A stretch of 45,543 nt of DNA. Origin: Myxococcaceae bacterium (lineage in GTDB: Bacteria; Myxococcota; Myxococcia; Myxococcales; Myxococcaceae). Position numbers and translations under genes: made by a program. Location: positions 1 through 45,543 of the forward strand of contig RPRB01000019.1 in NCBI GenBank assembly GCA_003818285.1, written 5' to 3'. This document shows positions 24,224 to 35,437 of the stretch, piece after piece (position 1 is the stretch's first letter; each line of letters opens with the position of its first letter). Under the pieces are notes generated by a model, which had not been told where the DNA came from, did no database searches, and saw only the letters and a program-made list of their open reading frames with translations.

Positions 24224-26497
24224 ATGAGCACCACGCCTGCGAAGACGCTGAGCCCCCAGGAGCTCGCGAAGCTGGAGAGTGCGTTCAATTCAGACCCGGG
24301 ATCGGACGCCTACCGACCGCTCGCGGAGGCGTACCTCGCCGCGGGCCGCTTCATGGAAGCGATGGTGGTCTGCAAGAAGGGCGTGAAGGCGCATCCCAAC
24401 CGGCCCGATCCCCGCCTGCTCCTCGCCCGCGTCTACGCCGAGCAGGGCAAGGACAAGAAGGCGCTCGACGAGCTGCAGGGCGCGCTCGGCGTCGCCCCCA
24501 CCGATCGCACCGTTCTCCGTGCGCTCGCCGACGTGCAGATGCGCTCCGGGGACGCCGCGGCGGGAAAGGCCACGCTGCAGAAGGTCTGGGACCTCGACCC
24601 GAAGGACCCCGAGACCGGCGCCGCGTTCGCCCGCTGGAAGGTCGAACCGCCGAAGCCTCCGCCGCCGCCCGAGCCGCCCCCGGCACCGCTCGGCACCGCG
24701 GTCCGGGCCGCTCCGCCACGTCTCTCCGAGATGCCTCCCGGCACGGTTCCTCCCGCGGGCGCCCGCGCGCGTTCGGTGAACGGGATGCCCGTGCAGCGCG
24801 CGCCCGCCCCTCGCGCCACCGAGATGGAGGACGACGACCATCTCCCACCACCCGCGGCGAAGAAGGGCCACGCCACCCGGTTCGTCATCATGGCGGTGGC
24901 CGGGGTGGCGATCCTCGGCGGCTGGTACGGCTGGGGCCAGTGGAAGGCCGCCCGCGACATCAAGCTGAAGAAGAGCCTCAAGGAGGCCAGCGAGCAGCTG
25001 CGGCACGACAGCTTCGCCTCGTACAAGAAGGCCACCGACGCGGCCACCGCGGCGCTGGACGTCGATGCGAACAGCTCGCTCGCCCACGGCTATCTCGCCT
25101 ACGCCTACGCCATCCGCTGGGGCGAGCACGGCGACGGTGACGACGCGCGGCGCTTCGCCGAGGAGCACCTGGCGGCGGTGCGCCGCAGTGGCGATCAGGA
25201 CAGCCGCTTCGCCGACGCGGCGGAAGCATTGCTCGCCAGCTACTCGGGGAAGGGCACCCAGGCCCTCGGTACCCTCGAGTCCAAGGTGAAGGCCCTCGAC
25301 GAGAAGGGGCAGACCAGCGCCTTCCTCTACCTCACCCAGGGCATCATCCAGATGCAGCTCGGCGATCTGGAGCGGGCCCGTGACAGCCTGGAGAGGGCGC
25401 AGCAGGCCGCGCCCAGCGATCCCCGGGTCTACTCGGCCCTGGGGACCCTCCACCGGCGGCGGGGCGATCCGCGCGCCGCAGATCAGAACTACGGCTTCGC
25501 CCTCCGCTACGAGAGGGACCACCCGGAATCGCTGCTCGGGAGGGCGCTCCTGGCGCTCGACTCGGAGAACGCCCTCGGCTTCCCCGCGGCCGCGGTGAGC
25601 CTCAAGAAGCTGCTCGACGCGGACCCGCCCCCCTCGCCGCGACAGCTCGCGGTGGCCCATCTCGCCCGCGCGCTGCTGGTCAGCCGGGTCCAGGCCGCGG
25701 TGGCGGGCGTGCAGCCCGACATGGCCCGCAGGCTGGCCGACGCCACGGGCGTCCCGCTCGACCGCGCCGCCGGGTCCGCGCTGGCCGCGAAGGAAGACGA
25801 GGAAGGCTTCGCGCTCGACCGGGCCAACCCCGAGCTCCACCTGCTCCGGGGCAAGCGGCTGCTGGTCGAGGGGCAGACGGACTCCGCGGTCCGCGAGATG
25901 CGCGAGGCGGTGAAGGCCGACCCGAGCCGGGCTCAGGCCTACGTCGATCTCGCCCGGGCGCTGATGCAGAAGCCGGAAGGCGCCACCGCGGCGCAGGAGG
26001 CGCTGGTCACCGCCATCCGCACGATGGGGGAGAGCCCCCGGCTGATGGTGATGCTGGGCCAGGTCTACTTCCGCCAGGGCCGGCTCGACGACGCCGCCGC
26101 CCAGTATGGCAAGGCGCTGGCCGACCCGAAGTCGAAGAATCCCGAAGCCCGCCTGCAGCTCGGCATCGTTTACCGCGAGAAGAAGGACTACCCGAAGAGC
26201 GTCGAGCAGCTCACCCGGGCCAGCCAGGAGTTCATCGGCCAGGGCTCGCGCATCGCCGATGCCCTGACCGAGCTGGGCCGCACCTACGAGGCGCAGGGGG
26301 ACCGCACCCGGGCCGACGAGGCCTTCCGCCGTGCGCTGGACACCGATCCCCAGGCGGCGGACGCGTACTTCTTCTACGCCCGCTTCCTCGCCTCCGACCG
26401 CCGGAGCCGGGAGAAGGGGCGAATCGCCGCGGCGAAGTACCTCGAGCTCGAGCCCCGGGGCGAGCACGCCGCCGAGGCCCAGTCGCTCGCTCGCTGA
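24224..26497 (+). CDS. Membrane-anchored tetratricopeptide-repeat protein
   Basis: 757 residues. Residues 10-135 contain about three TPR units (DAYRPLAEAYLAAGRFMEA; PRLLLARVYAEQGKDKKAL). A Pro-rich linker (about 144-160) and a disordered stretch lead to one membrane helix (about 217-236, FVIMAVAGVAILGGWYGWG). Residues 240-757 are many further TPRs (YSALGTLHRRRGDPRAADQ; LMVMLGQVYFRQGRLDDAA; ALTELGRTYEAQGDRTRAD). With a single helix, one TPR set lies in the cytoplasm and the larger set probably in the periplasm. Such proteins scaffold complexes; partners are unknown. No Shine-Dalgarno is obvious before ATG 24224. It stands alone, followed by ctaB after 138 bases. Confidence 0.85.
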   Translation: MSTTPAKTLSPQELAKLESAFNSDPGSDAYRPLAEAYLAAGRFMEAMVVCKKGVKAHPNRPDPRLLLARVYAEQGKDKKALDELQGALGVAPTDRTVLRALADVQMRSGDAAAGKATLQKVWDLDPKDPETGAAFARWKVEPPKPPPPPEPPPAPLGTAVRAAPPRLSEMPPGTVPPAGARARSVNGMPVQRAPAPRATEMEDDDHLPPPAAKKGHATRFVIMAVAGVAILGGWYGWGQWKAARDIKLKKSLKEASEQLRHDSFASYKKATDAATAALDVDANSSLAHGYLAYAYAIRWGEHGDGDDARRFAEEHLAAVRRSGDQDSRFADAAEALLASYSGKGTQALGTLESKVKALDEKGQTSAFLYLTQGIIQMQLGDLERARDSLERAQQAAPSDPRVYSALGTLHRRRGDPRAADQNYGFALRYERDHPESLLGRALLALDSENALGFPAAAVSLKKLLDADPPPSPRQLAVAHLARALLVSRVQAAVAGVQPDMARRLADATGVPLDRAAGSALAAKEDEEGFALDRANPELHLLRGKRLLVEGQTDSAVREMREAVKADPSRAQAYVDLARALMQKPEGATAAQEALVTAIRTMGESPRLMVMLGQVYFRQGRLDDAAAQYGKALADPKSKNPEARLQLGIVYREKKDYPKSVEQLTRASQEFIGQGSRIADALTELGRTYEAQGDRTRADEAFRRALDTDPQAADAYFFYARFLASDRRSREKGRIAAAKYLELEPRGEHAAEAQSLAR

Positions 26498-26635
26498 GCC
26501 GGGGTGCCGGCCGCCCGGGGGATTCCACGGGCGTGCCCCGGTGCGGGGGACCTCTTCGCCGTCGCCACCCGGCGCCCCGCGTGCGCTCGGGCCCTTGAAG
26601 CGCGCCGCCGGGACGGGTAATCGGGAGGGCCTTCC

Positions 26636-27520
26636 ATGACCGCCCGTGCCCTGCCCAGACCGGTGTCGCCCGTCGCCGACCTGGTCTCGCTCGTCAAGCC
26701 CCGCCTCTCCAGCCTCGTGCTCTGCACGCTCGCCGGGGGGATGTGGCTTGCGCCCGGCGAGCTGTCGGTGGCGCGGTGGGTGGCGACCTTGCTGGGAACC
26801 GCGGGCACCGTGGGCGCGGCCAACGCGCTGAACTGCTGGCTCGAGCGGGACCGCGATCGCTTCATGGCCCGCACCCGGGCTCGGCCGCTTCCGTCCGGGC
26901 GGATGGAGTCCGGTGTCGCGCTGGGGTTCGGGCTCCTGCTGGCCGTCTTCTCCCTCCCCCTGCTTGCGCTGGCGAGCAACGGTCTGACGGGCTCGCTGGG
27001 GTTCCTGGCCCTGGTGAGCTACGTCTGGGCATACACCCCGCTCAAGCCGCGGAGCCCGATGGCGATGCTGGTCGGCGGCATCCCCGGCTCGCTCCCGCCG
27101 CTGATGGGCTGGACCGCGGTCACCGGGCGGATCGGCACCGGCGGGCTGCTGCTCTTCGGAATCCTCTTCGCCTGGCAGATGCCTCACTTCCTCGCCATCG
27201 CGCTCTTCCGGAAGGACGAATACCGGAACGCCGGCTACATGGCGTTTCCGCTGGTGCTCGGCGACGACGCGACCCGCATCTGGATGCTGCTCTGGACGGT
27301 GCTGCTCGTCGTCCTGAGCGTGCTGCTGGTGCCGTTCGGCGTCGCCGGCCCTCTCTACCTCGCCGTCGCGCTCGTGCTCGGAGGCGTCTTCCTCGCGCTG
27401 GTCACTCGCGGCGTGCTGCGCCGCGAGCAGAAGGCGTGGGCGCGGAAGACGTTCCTCTTCAGCCTCGTGTACCTCGCCGGGCTCTTCGCCGCGCTGCTGC
27501 TCTCCGCCCGCGCACACTGA
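26636..27520 (+). CDS. ctaB: Heme O synthase (protoheme IX farnesyltransferase)
   Basis: 294 residues with about nine membrane segments, a UbiA-family prenyltransferase. It adds a farnesyl group to protoheme IX to make heme O for terminal oxidases. The first Asp-rich motif lies in NCWLERDRDRFMARTRARPLPSG (described by its key residues N, D, D, M, R-T, R-P-L-P; about residues 65-87). The second region AWQMPHFLAIALF is also typical of CtaB/CyoE, as is YTPLKPRSP. ATG 26636 has a good Shine-Dalgarno GGGAGGG (26623-26629). No cytochrome oxidase genes are in the window, so the gene is apart from its usual partners. Confidence 0.93.
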   Translation: MTARALPRPVSPVADLVSLVKPRLSSLVLCTLAGGMWLAPGELSVARWVATLLGTAGTVGAANALNCWLERDRDRFMARTRARPLPSGRMESGVALGFGLLLAVFSLPLLALASNGLTGSLGFLALVSYVWAYTPLKPRSPMAMLVGGIPGSLPPLMGWTAVTGRIGTGGLLLFGILFAWQMPHFLAIALFRKDEYRNAGYMAFPLVLGDDATRIWMLLWTVLLVVLSVLLVPFGVAGPLYLAVALVLGGVFLALVTRGVLRREQKAWARKTFLFSLVYLAGLFAALLLSARAH

Positions 27521-27632
27521 GCGAGCCTCGACGCTGGCGCGCGACTGCGACGTCCCGGTTTGCGGGGCTGAGATGTGACTGAAGTTTTCCGGCGTCCCGG
27601 ACACGCCGGGACACCGGACCGGGTGAGACGTG

Positions 27633-27705
27633 TGGGCCCTCCAGGATTCGAACCTGGGACCAATCGGTTATGAGCCGACAGCTCTGACCGCTGAGCTAAG
27701 GGCCC
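27633..27705 (-). tRNA. tRNA with CAU anticodon, best read as tRNA-Ile2
   Basis: Minus-strand 73-base cloverleaf: acceptor GGGCCCT/AGGGCCC with A73, anticodon stem GTCGG/CCGAT, loop CTCATAA (anticodon CAU), T-arm CCAGG TTCGAAT CCTGG. The first base pair G1-C72 and the absence of three G-C pairs in the anticodon stem exclude initiator tRNA. The acceptor and D-arm resemble E. coli tRNA-Ile2, which TilS converts to read AUA; elongator tRNA-Met is the alternative. CCA is not encoded. A conceptual protein across this region is an artefact. Confidence 0.88.
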
Positions 27706-27859
27706 GGACGGTGACCACATCCTGGTACACCGGAGCCGTCCGGTCCACAGCGGACGAAACCTTGCCGCGTGACGACGGAGAGGGGAGCATCGTCCTGCTG
27801 GGCGCCGATGAGCGGGCTCTTGCACCGTCCTCGTCGCCCGCACCCCCGGAGGACACCGG

Positions 27860-29266
27860 ATGTCATTTCACGGAAGACTCGCCGCGCTGGGCCTCCTGGT
27901 CTGTGCGCTGTCGGCCGAAGCGGCGCCGAAGATCACCATCGCTCCGATCACCGGCGACAAGAAGTCGCAGGTGGGGAGCCAGATCTCGGGCGCGCTCTGC
28001 CGGACGTACACCTGCGTCCCGTCGAGCCGGGTCTTCACGAAGAAGAAGCCCGACTGGAACAAGATGAAGAGCGCTCAGGTGTCGGGCCTCCTGGTGGGCG
28101 GCGTCGCGAAGGCGAAGACCGGCAAGGGCAAGGAGGTGCAGCTCTCTTGGCTCAGCCAGCCCGGCAAGGCCGCCCAGAGCTGGTCCTTCCCGCTCACCTC
28201 GGCCGGAAAGCTCACCAGCTCCAGCCTCCAGACGCTCAGCACGGACGTCGGCAATCTCGCCTCCTCCGGGCCTCTTCTCGAGGCCGGCGTCGGCGCGGTG
28301 GGGGCGGTCGCCGCGGGCACTGCCCCCGCGACGGACACCCTGAGCACCACCCCTCTCACGTCCCCGCCCGCTGCCGGAGCGATGGCCGCGGGCGCGGCGG
28401 CGGCGGAGCCGCTTCCCCTCCCGGTGACGCCCACCCCGGCGGCTCCGGGCGAGAAGTCGCTGGCCGACACGCCGGTGGCCGTCGACGCGGGCGCCAACCA
28501 GGGATACGAGGCGCCGCGGCACCAGTGGCGGTTCGCGGTGGAGCTGGGCACCGACCTCCTGAACCGGAACTTGTCGTACAGCAACGTCGGCGCGGGATCG
28601 ATCCTCCGCCCGTACAGCGTGAGCCTCTTCTTCGCCCCGCACGCCCGGCTCGAGCTATTCCCGATCGCCTTCTTCTCCGACGGGTTCTTCGCCGGCATCG
28701 GCATCTTCGGTGACTACGCCATGTCGGTGGGGCTGAAGAGCAAGTTCCAGGACACCACCGACACCTTCGAGAAGGGCAGCACCTACAACCGCTGGCAGGC
28801 GGGCATCGAATGGCGGATGCGCTTCTGGAGCGAGTCCGACTTCGCCATCGTTCCCTTCTTCGGCTACGGCAAGGAGAAGTTCGTGACCGACGGAGACCCG
28901 AGCGGCAGCGGCTTCAACGGGCTCCCCCAGTTCGACCTCTCGGGCATCAAGTTCGGCCTGCGGCTCGACATCCCCATCTCGAGCGGCTTCTGGATCATCG
29001 TCGGCGGCGACTACGTGATCTGGAACACCAAGAACCTTCCGGTCCAGGACCAGACCGGGGTGAACTCCGTCACCTTCACCGGCAGCGCGAAGGCCATCGA
29101 GGCCGAGCTCGGTTTCCACATCCACCTGTTCGGGCCGGTCGCGCTGCGCGTCTTCGGCATCTACCAGTCGACCTCCTTCACCTTCGACGAGGGGCAGGCC
29201 GAGGCGGCCGGGAGCGCGACCGATCGCTACCTGGGCGGCCGAGTGATGCTGCGTCTGCAGCTCTAG
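27860..29266 (+). CDS. Exported outer-membrane beta-barrel-like protein
   Basis: 468 residues. A signal peptide (residues 1-22, LAALGLLVCALSAEAAP) is followed by a small alpha/beta domain (about 23-130, KITIAPITGDKKSQVGSQIS). Then comes an Ala/Pro-rich linker (about 140-215) and a C-terminal region of alternating amphipathic strands (about 225-468: WRFAVELGTDLL, SVSLFFAPHARLELFP, FAIVPFFGYGKEKF, FWIIVGGDYVIW) ending VMLRLQL. This looks like an 8- to 12-strand outer-membrane barrel carrying a periplasmic N-terminal domain. Start ATG 27860 has a Shine-Dalgarno GGAGGA at 27848-27853. Family not named; ligand unknown. Confidence 0.8.
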   Translation: MSFHGRLAALGLLVCALSAEAAPKITIAPITGDKKSQVGSQISGALCRTYTCVPSSRVFTKKKPDWNKMKSAQVSGLLVGGVAKAKTGKGKEVQLSWLSQPGKAAQSWSFPLTSAGKLTSSSLQTLSTDVGNLASSGPLLEAGVGAVGAVAAGTAPATDTLSTTPLTSPPAAGAMAAGAAAAEPLPLPVTPTPAAPGEKSLADTPVAVDAGANQGYEAPRHQWRFAVELGTDLLNRNLSYSNVGAGSILRPYSVSLFFAPHARLELFPIAFFSDGFFAGIGIFGDYAMSVGLKSKFQDTTDTFEKGSTYNRWQAGIEWRMRFWSESDFAIVPFFGYGKEKFVTDGDPSGSGFNGLPQFDLSGIKFGLRLDIPISSGFWIIVGGDYVIWNTKNLPVQDQTGVNSVTFTGSAKAIEAELGFHIHLFGPVALRVFGIYQSTSFTFDEGQAEAAGSATDRYLGGRVMLRLQL

Positions 29267-29279
29267 GGCGTCTTGAATG

Positions 29280-29332
29280 GGCGCGGCGCCGCGCCGTTCC
29301 AAGGGTGCACCGAGGGCGAATGGTTCGCCCTC
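29280..29332. promoter_or_regulatory. Palindrome and hairpin between two exported-protein genes
   Basis: A perfect 16-base palindrome GGCGCGGCGCCGCGCC (29280-29295) is followed by a perfect 9-base-pair hairpin, arms GAGGGCGAA (29312-29320) and TTCGCCCTC (29324-29332) with loop TGG. They lie in the 91-base gap after the barrel gene. They may end the upstream transcript or regulate the Lys-rich gene; there is no U-run. Confidence 0.45.
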
Positions 29333-29357
29333 CTTCCACAAAGGACGAAGCACCCTC

Positions 29358-29636
29358 ATGAAGCGCAATCTCCTCTCCGCCGTCGCCCTCGCAGTCGCTC
29401 TGCCGTTCGCCGCGTTCGCTCAGGCTCCCGCCCCGGCCGGCAGCGACACCAGCACCACCACGGCTCCGGCGACCAAGTCGGAGACCAAGACCGAGGCGAA
29501 GACCAGCACCGAGGCCGACGGCTCGATGAAGACCGAGAAGAAGCACTCGGAGAAGAAGGCCAAGAAGACCGCTCCCCGGCACAAGGCCGCGAAGCGGAGC
29601 GCGGAGCAGGCCTCCCCGGCTCCCGCCGCGAAGTAA
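29358..29636 (+). CDS. Small Lys/Ala/Thr-rich exported protein
   Basis: 92 residues. Residues 1-22 are a clear signal peptide (MKRNLLSAVALAVALPFAAF, cleaved after AQA or nearby). The mature part is low-complexity, rich in Lys, Thr, Glu and Ala (TKSETKTEAKTSTEAD; EKKHSEKKAKK) and predicted to be disordered and strongly charged. No family recognised; composition recalls periplasmic acid-shock-type or histone-like small proteins, without evidence of either. ATG 29358 is used because it opens the signal peptide; the frame stays open upstream to 29277. It is flanked by hairpins on both sides, suggesting its own transcript. Confidence 0.7.
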   Translation: MKRNLLSAVALAVALPFAAFAQAPAPAGSDTSTTTAPATKSETKTEAKTSTEADGSMKTEKKHSEKKAKKTAPRHKAAKRSAEQASPAPAAK

Positions 29637-29658
29637 CCAACCTCCCAGGCAATCGTCC

Positions 29659-29708
29659 GGCGGGCGCGGCGTTCCTCTGTCGGGACCGCCGTCGCCCGCC
29701 GTCGTTTC
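29659..29708 (+). terminator. Probable terminator after the Lys-rich gene
   Basis: Left arm GGCGGGCGCGGCG (29659-29671) pairs with the right arm (29687-29700) over 13 base pairs with one bulged T, followed by GTCGTTTC, a short T-rich stretch. It lies 22 bases past the stop codon of the Lys-rich gene. Confidence 0.55.
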
Positions 29709-29733
29709 ATCCGGGCGCCGGCCGGACCGTCCG

Positions 29734-30375
29734 ATGCCTGCGCAACGAGCCCAGAAGCGATTTGCAGGCTGGCTCCTCCTGGTGCTGCTCTGTCTCGCGG
29801 TCTCGGTCTACGCCCTCGCGTACCTGGTGCTGGGCGAGGCGATGTACCCTCCGAACCTCGCGGCCAGCTTCCTCCAGCACCAGGGCCAGCTGAAGCTCCA
29901 CGTCGCCGGAGGCAGTCTCGCCCTCGCGCTCGGACCCTTTCTCATCGCCGGGCCGCGAGCGCGGCGCGCACGCCATCGCGCGCTCGGGAAGCTCTATGTC
30001 GGCGCCGTGCTGCTGGGAGGCATCGGCGGACTCTCGCTGGCGCCCTTCTCCTTCGGGGGCTGGGCGACGCACCTGGGCTTCGCCGCGCTGGGGGTCGCCT
30101 GGATCGGCGTGACCTGCGCCGCCTGGGTCCGGATCCGGAAGGGGGACGTGGCCGGGCATCGTGCCTGGATGACCCGGAGCTTCCTGCTCACGCTCGCGGC
30201 GGTGACCCTGCGCATCGAGCTGCCGCTCGCGGGCCTGCTCGGGCTCCCCTTCGAGACGAGCTACCCCGTCATCTCCTGGATGTGCTGGGTCCCGAACCTG
30301 CTCGTGGCCGAGGTCCTCGTCCGGAGCACCGGCTGGAGCCGCTCCCCCTCCCTCGGCACCGCCTCCACGGCCTGA
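29734..30375 (+). CDS. DUF2306 membrane protein
   Basis: 213 residues with about six membrane segments, the first at residues 12-31. The pattern H-x-x-G-G-S-L-A-L-A-L-G-P-F, then RHRALGKLYVGAVLLGGIGG, then GDVAGHRAWMTRSF and AAVTLRIELPL is characteristic of DUF2306 (predicted membrane protein, unknown function). Conserved His residues face the membrane in this family, hinting at metal or heme binding, but this is not shown. It follows a terminator and converges with the alkyltransferase-like gene 28 bases on, so it is probably a single-gene unit. Confidence 0.85.
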   Translation: MPAQRAQKRFAGWLLLVLLCLAVSVYALAYLVLGEAMYPPNLAASFLQHQGQLKLHVAGGSLALALGPFLIAGPRARRARHRALGKLYVGAVLLGGIGGLSLAPFSFGGWATHLGFAALGVAWIGVTCAAWVRIRKGDVAGHRAWMTRSFLLTLAAVTLRIELPLAGLLGLPFETSYPVISWMCWVPNLLVAEVLVRSTGWSRSPSLGTASTA

Positions 30376-30403
30376 GCGCGAGCAAGCCCCGGGCCGTCTC
30401 CGG

Positions 30404-30742
30404 TCATCGCCCCCTGCGGATGCGACGGTGCAGCGCCTCGTCGCCGATGGGCACGAATGCCGACCGTGGCACGCGCCCGCCGTCCTGGACCCGGACTCCC
30501 TCGGCCCGGAGCCGCCGGGCCTGCTCCCCCCGGACCTCCTCGGCCATCGTCCGGTCCGCCCGCAGCACGCGCCACCAGGGCAGCTGCGCGCCGATGCGGC
30601 CCATCACCTTGCCGATCAGCCGCGCCCGCCCCGGGAGGCCCGCCAGCACCGCCACCCGCGAATAGCTCAGCACCCGGCCGCGCGGGATGGCCCGCACGAC
30701 CCGGGCCACGGTGCGTTCGAGCTCCTCCCGAGGCAGCGGCAC
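30404..30742 (-). CDS. atl: Alkyltransferase-like protein (ATL, MGMT family)
   Basis: 112 residues, the size of the MGMT DNA-binding domain alone. ARVVRAIPRGRVLSYSRVAVLAG is the helix-turn-helix entry of the family (key residues IPRG, SY, VA), about residues 13-35. Where active O6-alkylguanine methyltransferases have PCHRV, this protein has PWWRV (about residue 55): the acceptor Cys is replaced by Trp, the defining feature of ATL proteins. These bind O6-alkylguanine, flip it out and hand it to nucleotide excision repair. It lies downstream of rpoD on the same strand, separated by 166 bases and a hairpin. Confidence 0.88.
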   Translation of the reverse strand: MPLPREELERTVARVVRAIPRGRVLSYSRVAVLAGLPGRARLIGKVMGRIGAQLPWWRVLRADRTMAEEVRGEQARRLRAEGVRVQDGGRVPRSAFVPIGDEALHRRIRRGR

Positions 30743-30850
30743 GGTGACGCCTCATACACGAGGCGGCGCACGGATGGGCTCCGGACGCGAGGCGAGCCGA
30801 GGAAGCCGGACGAGCCGCCACGCAGCGCGGCGCCCTGGCGGGATGCAGAA

Positions 30851-30881
30851 CGGGCCGGCCGGAGATTCTCCGGACGGCCCG
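30851..30881 (-). terminator. Terminator hairpin downstream of rpoD
   Basis: A 31-base near-perfect inverted repeat: CGGGCCGGCCGGAGA (30851-30865) against 30867-30881, with one mismatch. Read on the minus strand it follows the rpoD stop by 27 bases and is followed by TTCTG. It separates the rpoD transcript from the ATL gene. Confidence 0.6.
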
Positions 30882-30908
30882 AGCACCAGGGTCAGCGAGG
30901 GGAGCGGC

Positions 30909-32987
<2,079 letters not shown>

Positions 32988-33048
32988 CGTGGGACGACTC
33001 CAGAAATTGATGTGCGAACGCGCGGCTTTATCACCGGAGCGCGCACGG

Positions 33049-34833
33049 TCACAAACTACCAGTGGGGGGTGGGGAAGGGGCGGCCTCGAGCAGGCGCTTC
33101 AGCCTGAGTAATTCTCCCCGTTCCTCCTGCAACCTTTTCGTCTCCTCGTCCAGCTCGTGCGCTCCCACGAGAAGGGCCGTGCTGCGGGCAATGTGGTCCA
33201 GCCGCTCCTTCACCCGGGTCAGCTTCAGCCGCCTGGCGAGGGTCTCCAGCGCCTCGGGGAACTGTCTGGCATCGCGTGGAAGAAGGCCCTGGGCAGCCTC
33301 GAGGACCGTCCGGAGGCGGGGGGTCGCCCCGTCCAGCGCGTCGGCCGGGCTGGCCCCGGCCTGGAGCTGGGCCAGCACCGCCCGGAGGCCCGGATGGATC
33401 ACCTCGTCCAGGACCTCCGACGCGCCCGCCCCCCGGATCAGCTCCGGGCGGGTCAGGAACAGCGCTCCCAGGGCGGCCTCCGCCCGGTCCAGAGGCCGCT
33501 CCACCCGGACCGGCGCCGCCGGGCCGGGCTTCGGCACCGGGCGGAGGAGGGGGCCCTTGCTCCGAAGCCCGGTCTCCAGCTCCGCCGCGGGGAGACCGGA
33601 ATGCGCCGCCAGCCCGGAGAAGAACGCCGACCGCAGCAGCCCCACCGGCAGCTCCGCCACCACGGGTCGGAGCCGCCCCAGGGCCTCCATCTTCCGTTCG
33701 AAGGTGGCTGCCCGCCCCTCCGGCAGCAGCGTCCGGAAGAGGTGCTCGGAGAGCGGCACCGCCGAGCCGAGCAGCGTTCGCACGGCCTCACCACCCCGGC
33801 TCCTGGCGAAGGTGTCCGGATCCTCTCCCTCGGGAAGGAGCGCCACCCGCGTCGACGCCCCCGCGGCCAGCAGCGCCGGCGCCAGGCGCTCCACCGCCTT
33901 CCGTCCCGCCTCGTCCCCGTCGAGAAGGAGCACCAGCTCCCGCGCCTCCACCCGCTGCAGCTGCTGGAGGTGCCCCGGCGTCAGCGCCGTGGAGCACAGC
34001 GCCACCGCGTGTGTCACGCCGGCCTGGTGCAGGCCGATGACGTCGAAGTACCCCTCGACCAGCACCGCGCTCCGCCGCCGGCGCACCTCGTCCCGGGCCC
34101 GGTCCAGCCCGTACAGCGTCTCGCTCTTGGCGTAGAGCCGCGACTCCTTCGAGTTGAGGTACTTGGGCCCCTGGTCCCCCACCAGCAGCCGCCCGCCGAA
34201 GGCCACGACCCGCCCGTCCGGCGCGCGGATGGGAACCATCAACCGGCCGCGGAACACGTCGTACGCCCCGTCTCCCCGCGTGCGCCGCTGCACGAGCCCC
34301 GCCTGGATGCCGAACTCCAGCAGACCCCGGGCCAGGAGGACATCCGCCAGCCGGCTCCACGCCTCCGGCGCCCAGCCCAGGCCGAAGCTCCGCGCCGTCT
34401 CCTCGCTCACGCCCCGCGCCGCCAGGGCTGCGCGCGCCGTCTCCCCCTCGGTGGGGTGCCACAGCTGGGTCTTGAAGTGCTCGAGCGCGAGGTCCGTCAC
34501 CTCACGCAGGTGCTGCCGTTCGCGGGCCGACGGGTCCTCCGCCGCGGAAAGGTCCACCCCGACCTCGCGGGCGAGGTCTCGCACCGCATCCACGAACGTC
34601 TTGCCCAGGTACCGCTGCACGAAGGCGATCGCATCGCCCCCCGCCTGGCACCCGAAGCACTTGAAGCGCCGCAGCTCCGGGGTCACGTAGAACGACGCGC
34701 TCTTCTCCTGGTGGAACGGGCAACGGCCCTTGAAGCTCTTGCCCGACCTCTTCAGCTCGACGTGGCGCCCCACCAGCGCGACCAGGTCGACGCGCTCCAG
34801 GATCTCATCGATGGTGTGCTCGGGGATGGGCAC
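33049..34833 (-). CDS. dnaG: DNA primase
   Basis: 594 residues, normal for DnaG. It makes RNA primers at the replication fork. The N-terminal zinc finger has CPFH (about residue 38) and CFGC (about residue 59). The TOPRIM core has the catalytic Glu in [13 protein letters not shown] (about residue 262) and the Asp pair in [12 protein letters not shown] (about residue 305). The C-terminal 200 residues are the helicase-binding region, poorly conserved as usual. The N-terminus [20 protein letters not shown] matches family starts. The gene lies 78 bases after yqeY and before rpoD, the classic macromolecular-synthesis order. Confidence 0.97.
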   Translation of the reverse strand: MPIPEHTIDEILERVDLVALVGRHVELKRSGKSFKGRCPFHQEKSASFYVTPELRRFKCFGCQAGGDAIAFVQRYLGKTFVDAVRDLAREVGVDLSAAEDPSARERQHLREVTDLALEHFKTQLWHPTEGETARAALAARGVSEETARSFGLGWAPEAWSRLADVLLARGLLEFGIQAGLVQRRTRGDGAYDVFRGRLMVPIRAPDGRVVAFGGRLLVGDQGPKYLNSKESRLYAKSETLYGLDRARDEVRRRRSAVLVEGYFDVIGLHQAGVTHAVALCSTALTPGHLQQLQRVEARELVLLLDGDEAGRKAVERLAPALLAAGASTRVALLPEGEDPDTFARSRGGEAVRTLLGSAVPLSEHLFRTLLPEGRAATFERKMEALGRLRPVVAELPVGLLRSAFFSGLAAHSGLPAAELETGLRSKGPLLRPVPKPGPAAPVRVERPLDRAEAALGALFLTRPELIRGAGASEVLDEVIHPGLRAVLAQLQAGASPADALDGATPRLRTVLEAAQGLLPRDARQFPEALETLARRLKLTRVKERLDHIARSTALLVGAHELDEETKRLQEERGELLRLKRLLEAAPSPPPTGSL

Positions 34834-34911
34834 GGGGGTCGATCGAGTCTAGTCCTCCCAGGTGACTCCGGATCGGTCTCGTGGGCGCCAGCGAAGGCGC
34901 CCGAGCGGACC

Positions 34912-35367
34912 TCACTTCGGCTGGAGCTCCGACTTCACCGCGTCGGAGACCGCCTTCCCCTCCGCCCGGCCCGAGACTTTTGGAAGAACGACCTTCATCA
35001 CCGCCCCCATGTCCTTCGGCCCCTTCGCCCCGACCTGCGCGATGGCCGCACGCACCTCGGCGCGGAGCTCGTCCGGAGACATCTGCGCCGGCAGGTAGGA
35101 CTGGAGCTTGGTGATCTCCTTCTCCTCCTTGTCCGCCAGCTCCGGGCGGCCGCCTGCGCGGAACTGCTCCACCGAGTCGCGGCGCTGCTTGATCAACGAC
35201 TGGATCACCGCGAGCACGCCCGCGTCCTCGAGCGCGTGACCGCCCGGCTCGACCTCCTTGTACTTCACCGCGCTCTTCAGCATCCGCAGCACGCTCGTGC
35301 CGAGCTCGTCCTTGCTGCGCATCGCCTCCTTCAGGTCAGCGTCGATGCGTTCCTTCAGGCTGGGCAT
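34912..35367 (-). CDS. yqeY: GatB/YqeY domain protein
   Basis: 151 residues, matching YqeY (about 148). Family features are LKERIDADLKEAMRSKDELG, LRMLKSAVKYKEVE, VIQSLIKQRRDSVEQF, ELADKEEKEITKLQSYLP and GPKDMGAVMKVV. The domain is related to the tail of amidotransferase subunit GatB, which contacts tRNA; the role of free YqeY is not settled. ATG 35367 is preferred: an AGAGG lies about 9 bases upstream, while ATG 35376 would sit directly on it. It sits between rpsU and dnaG. Confidence 0.92.
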   Translation of the reverse strand: MPSLKERIDADLKEAMRSKDELGTSVLRMLKSAVKYKEVEPGGHALEDAGVLAVIQSLIKQRRDSVEQFRAGGRPELADKEEKEITKLQSYLPAQMSPDELRAEVRAAIAQVGAKGPKDMGAVMKVVLPKVSGRAEGKAVSDAVKSELQPK

Positions 35368-35437
35368 GGGAGACATCCTCTTCGGGGAACCCGCCGGCTT
35401 CCGAGGCCAGCGGGCTCGAGGGACCGCCACGTCGGCG

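Noticed and set aside
24290-27604. Minus-strand open frame of about 1100 codons
   Set aside because: It runs antisense to the TPR and ctaB genes, has the Arg/Gly/His/Glu composition of a mirror frame in GC-rich DNA, and no family motif.
27630-28067. Plus-strand open frame over the tRNA at 27633-27705
   Set aside because: Its first residues are the complement of the CAU tRNA, and the rest lies out of frame inside the barrel gene.
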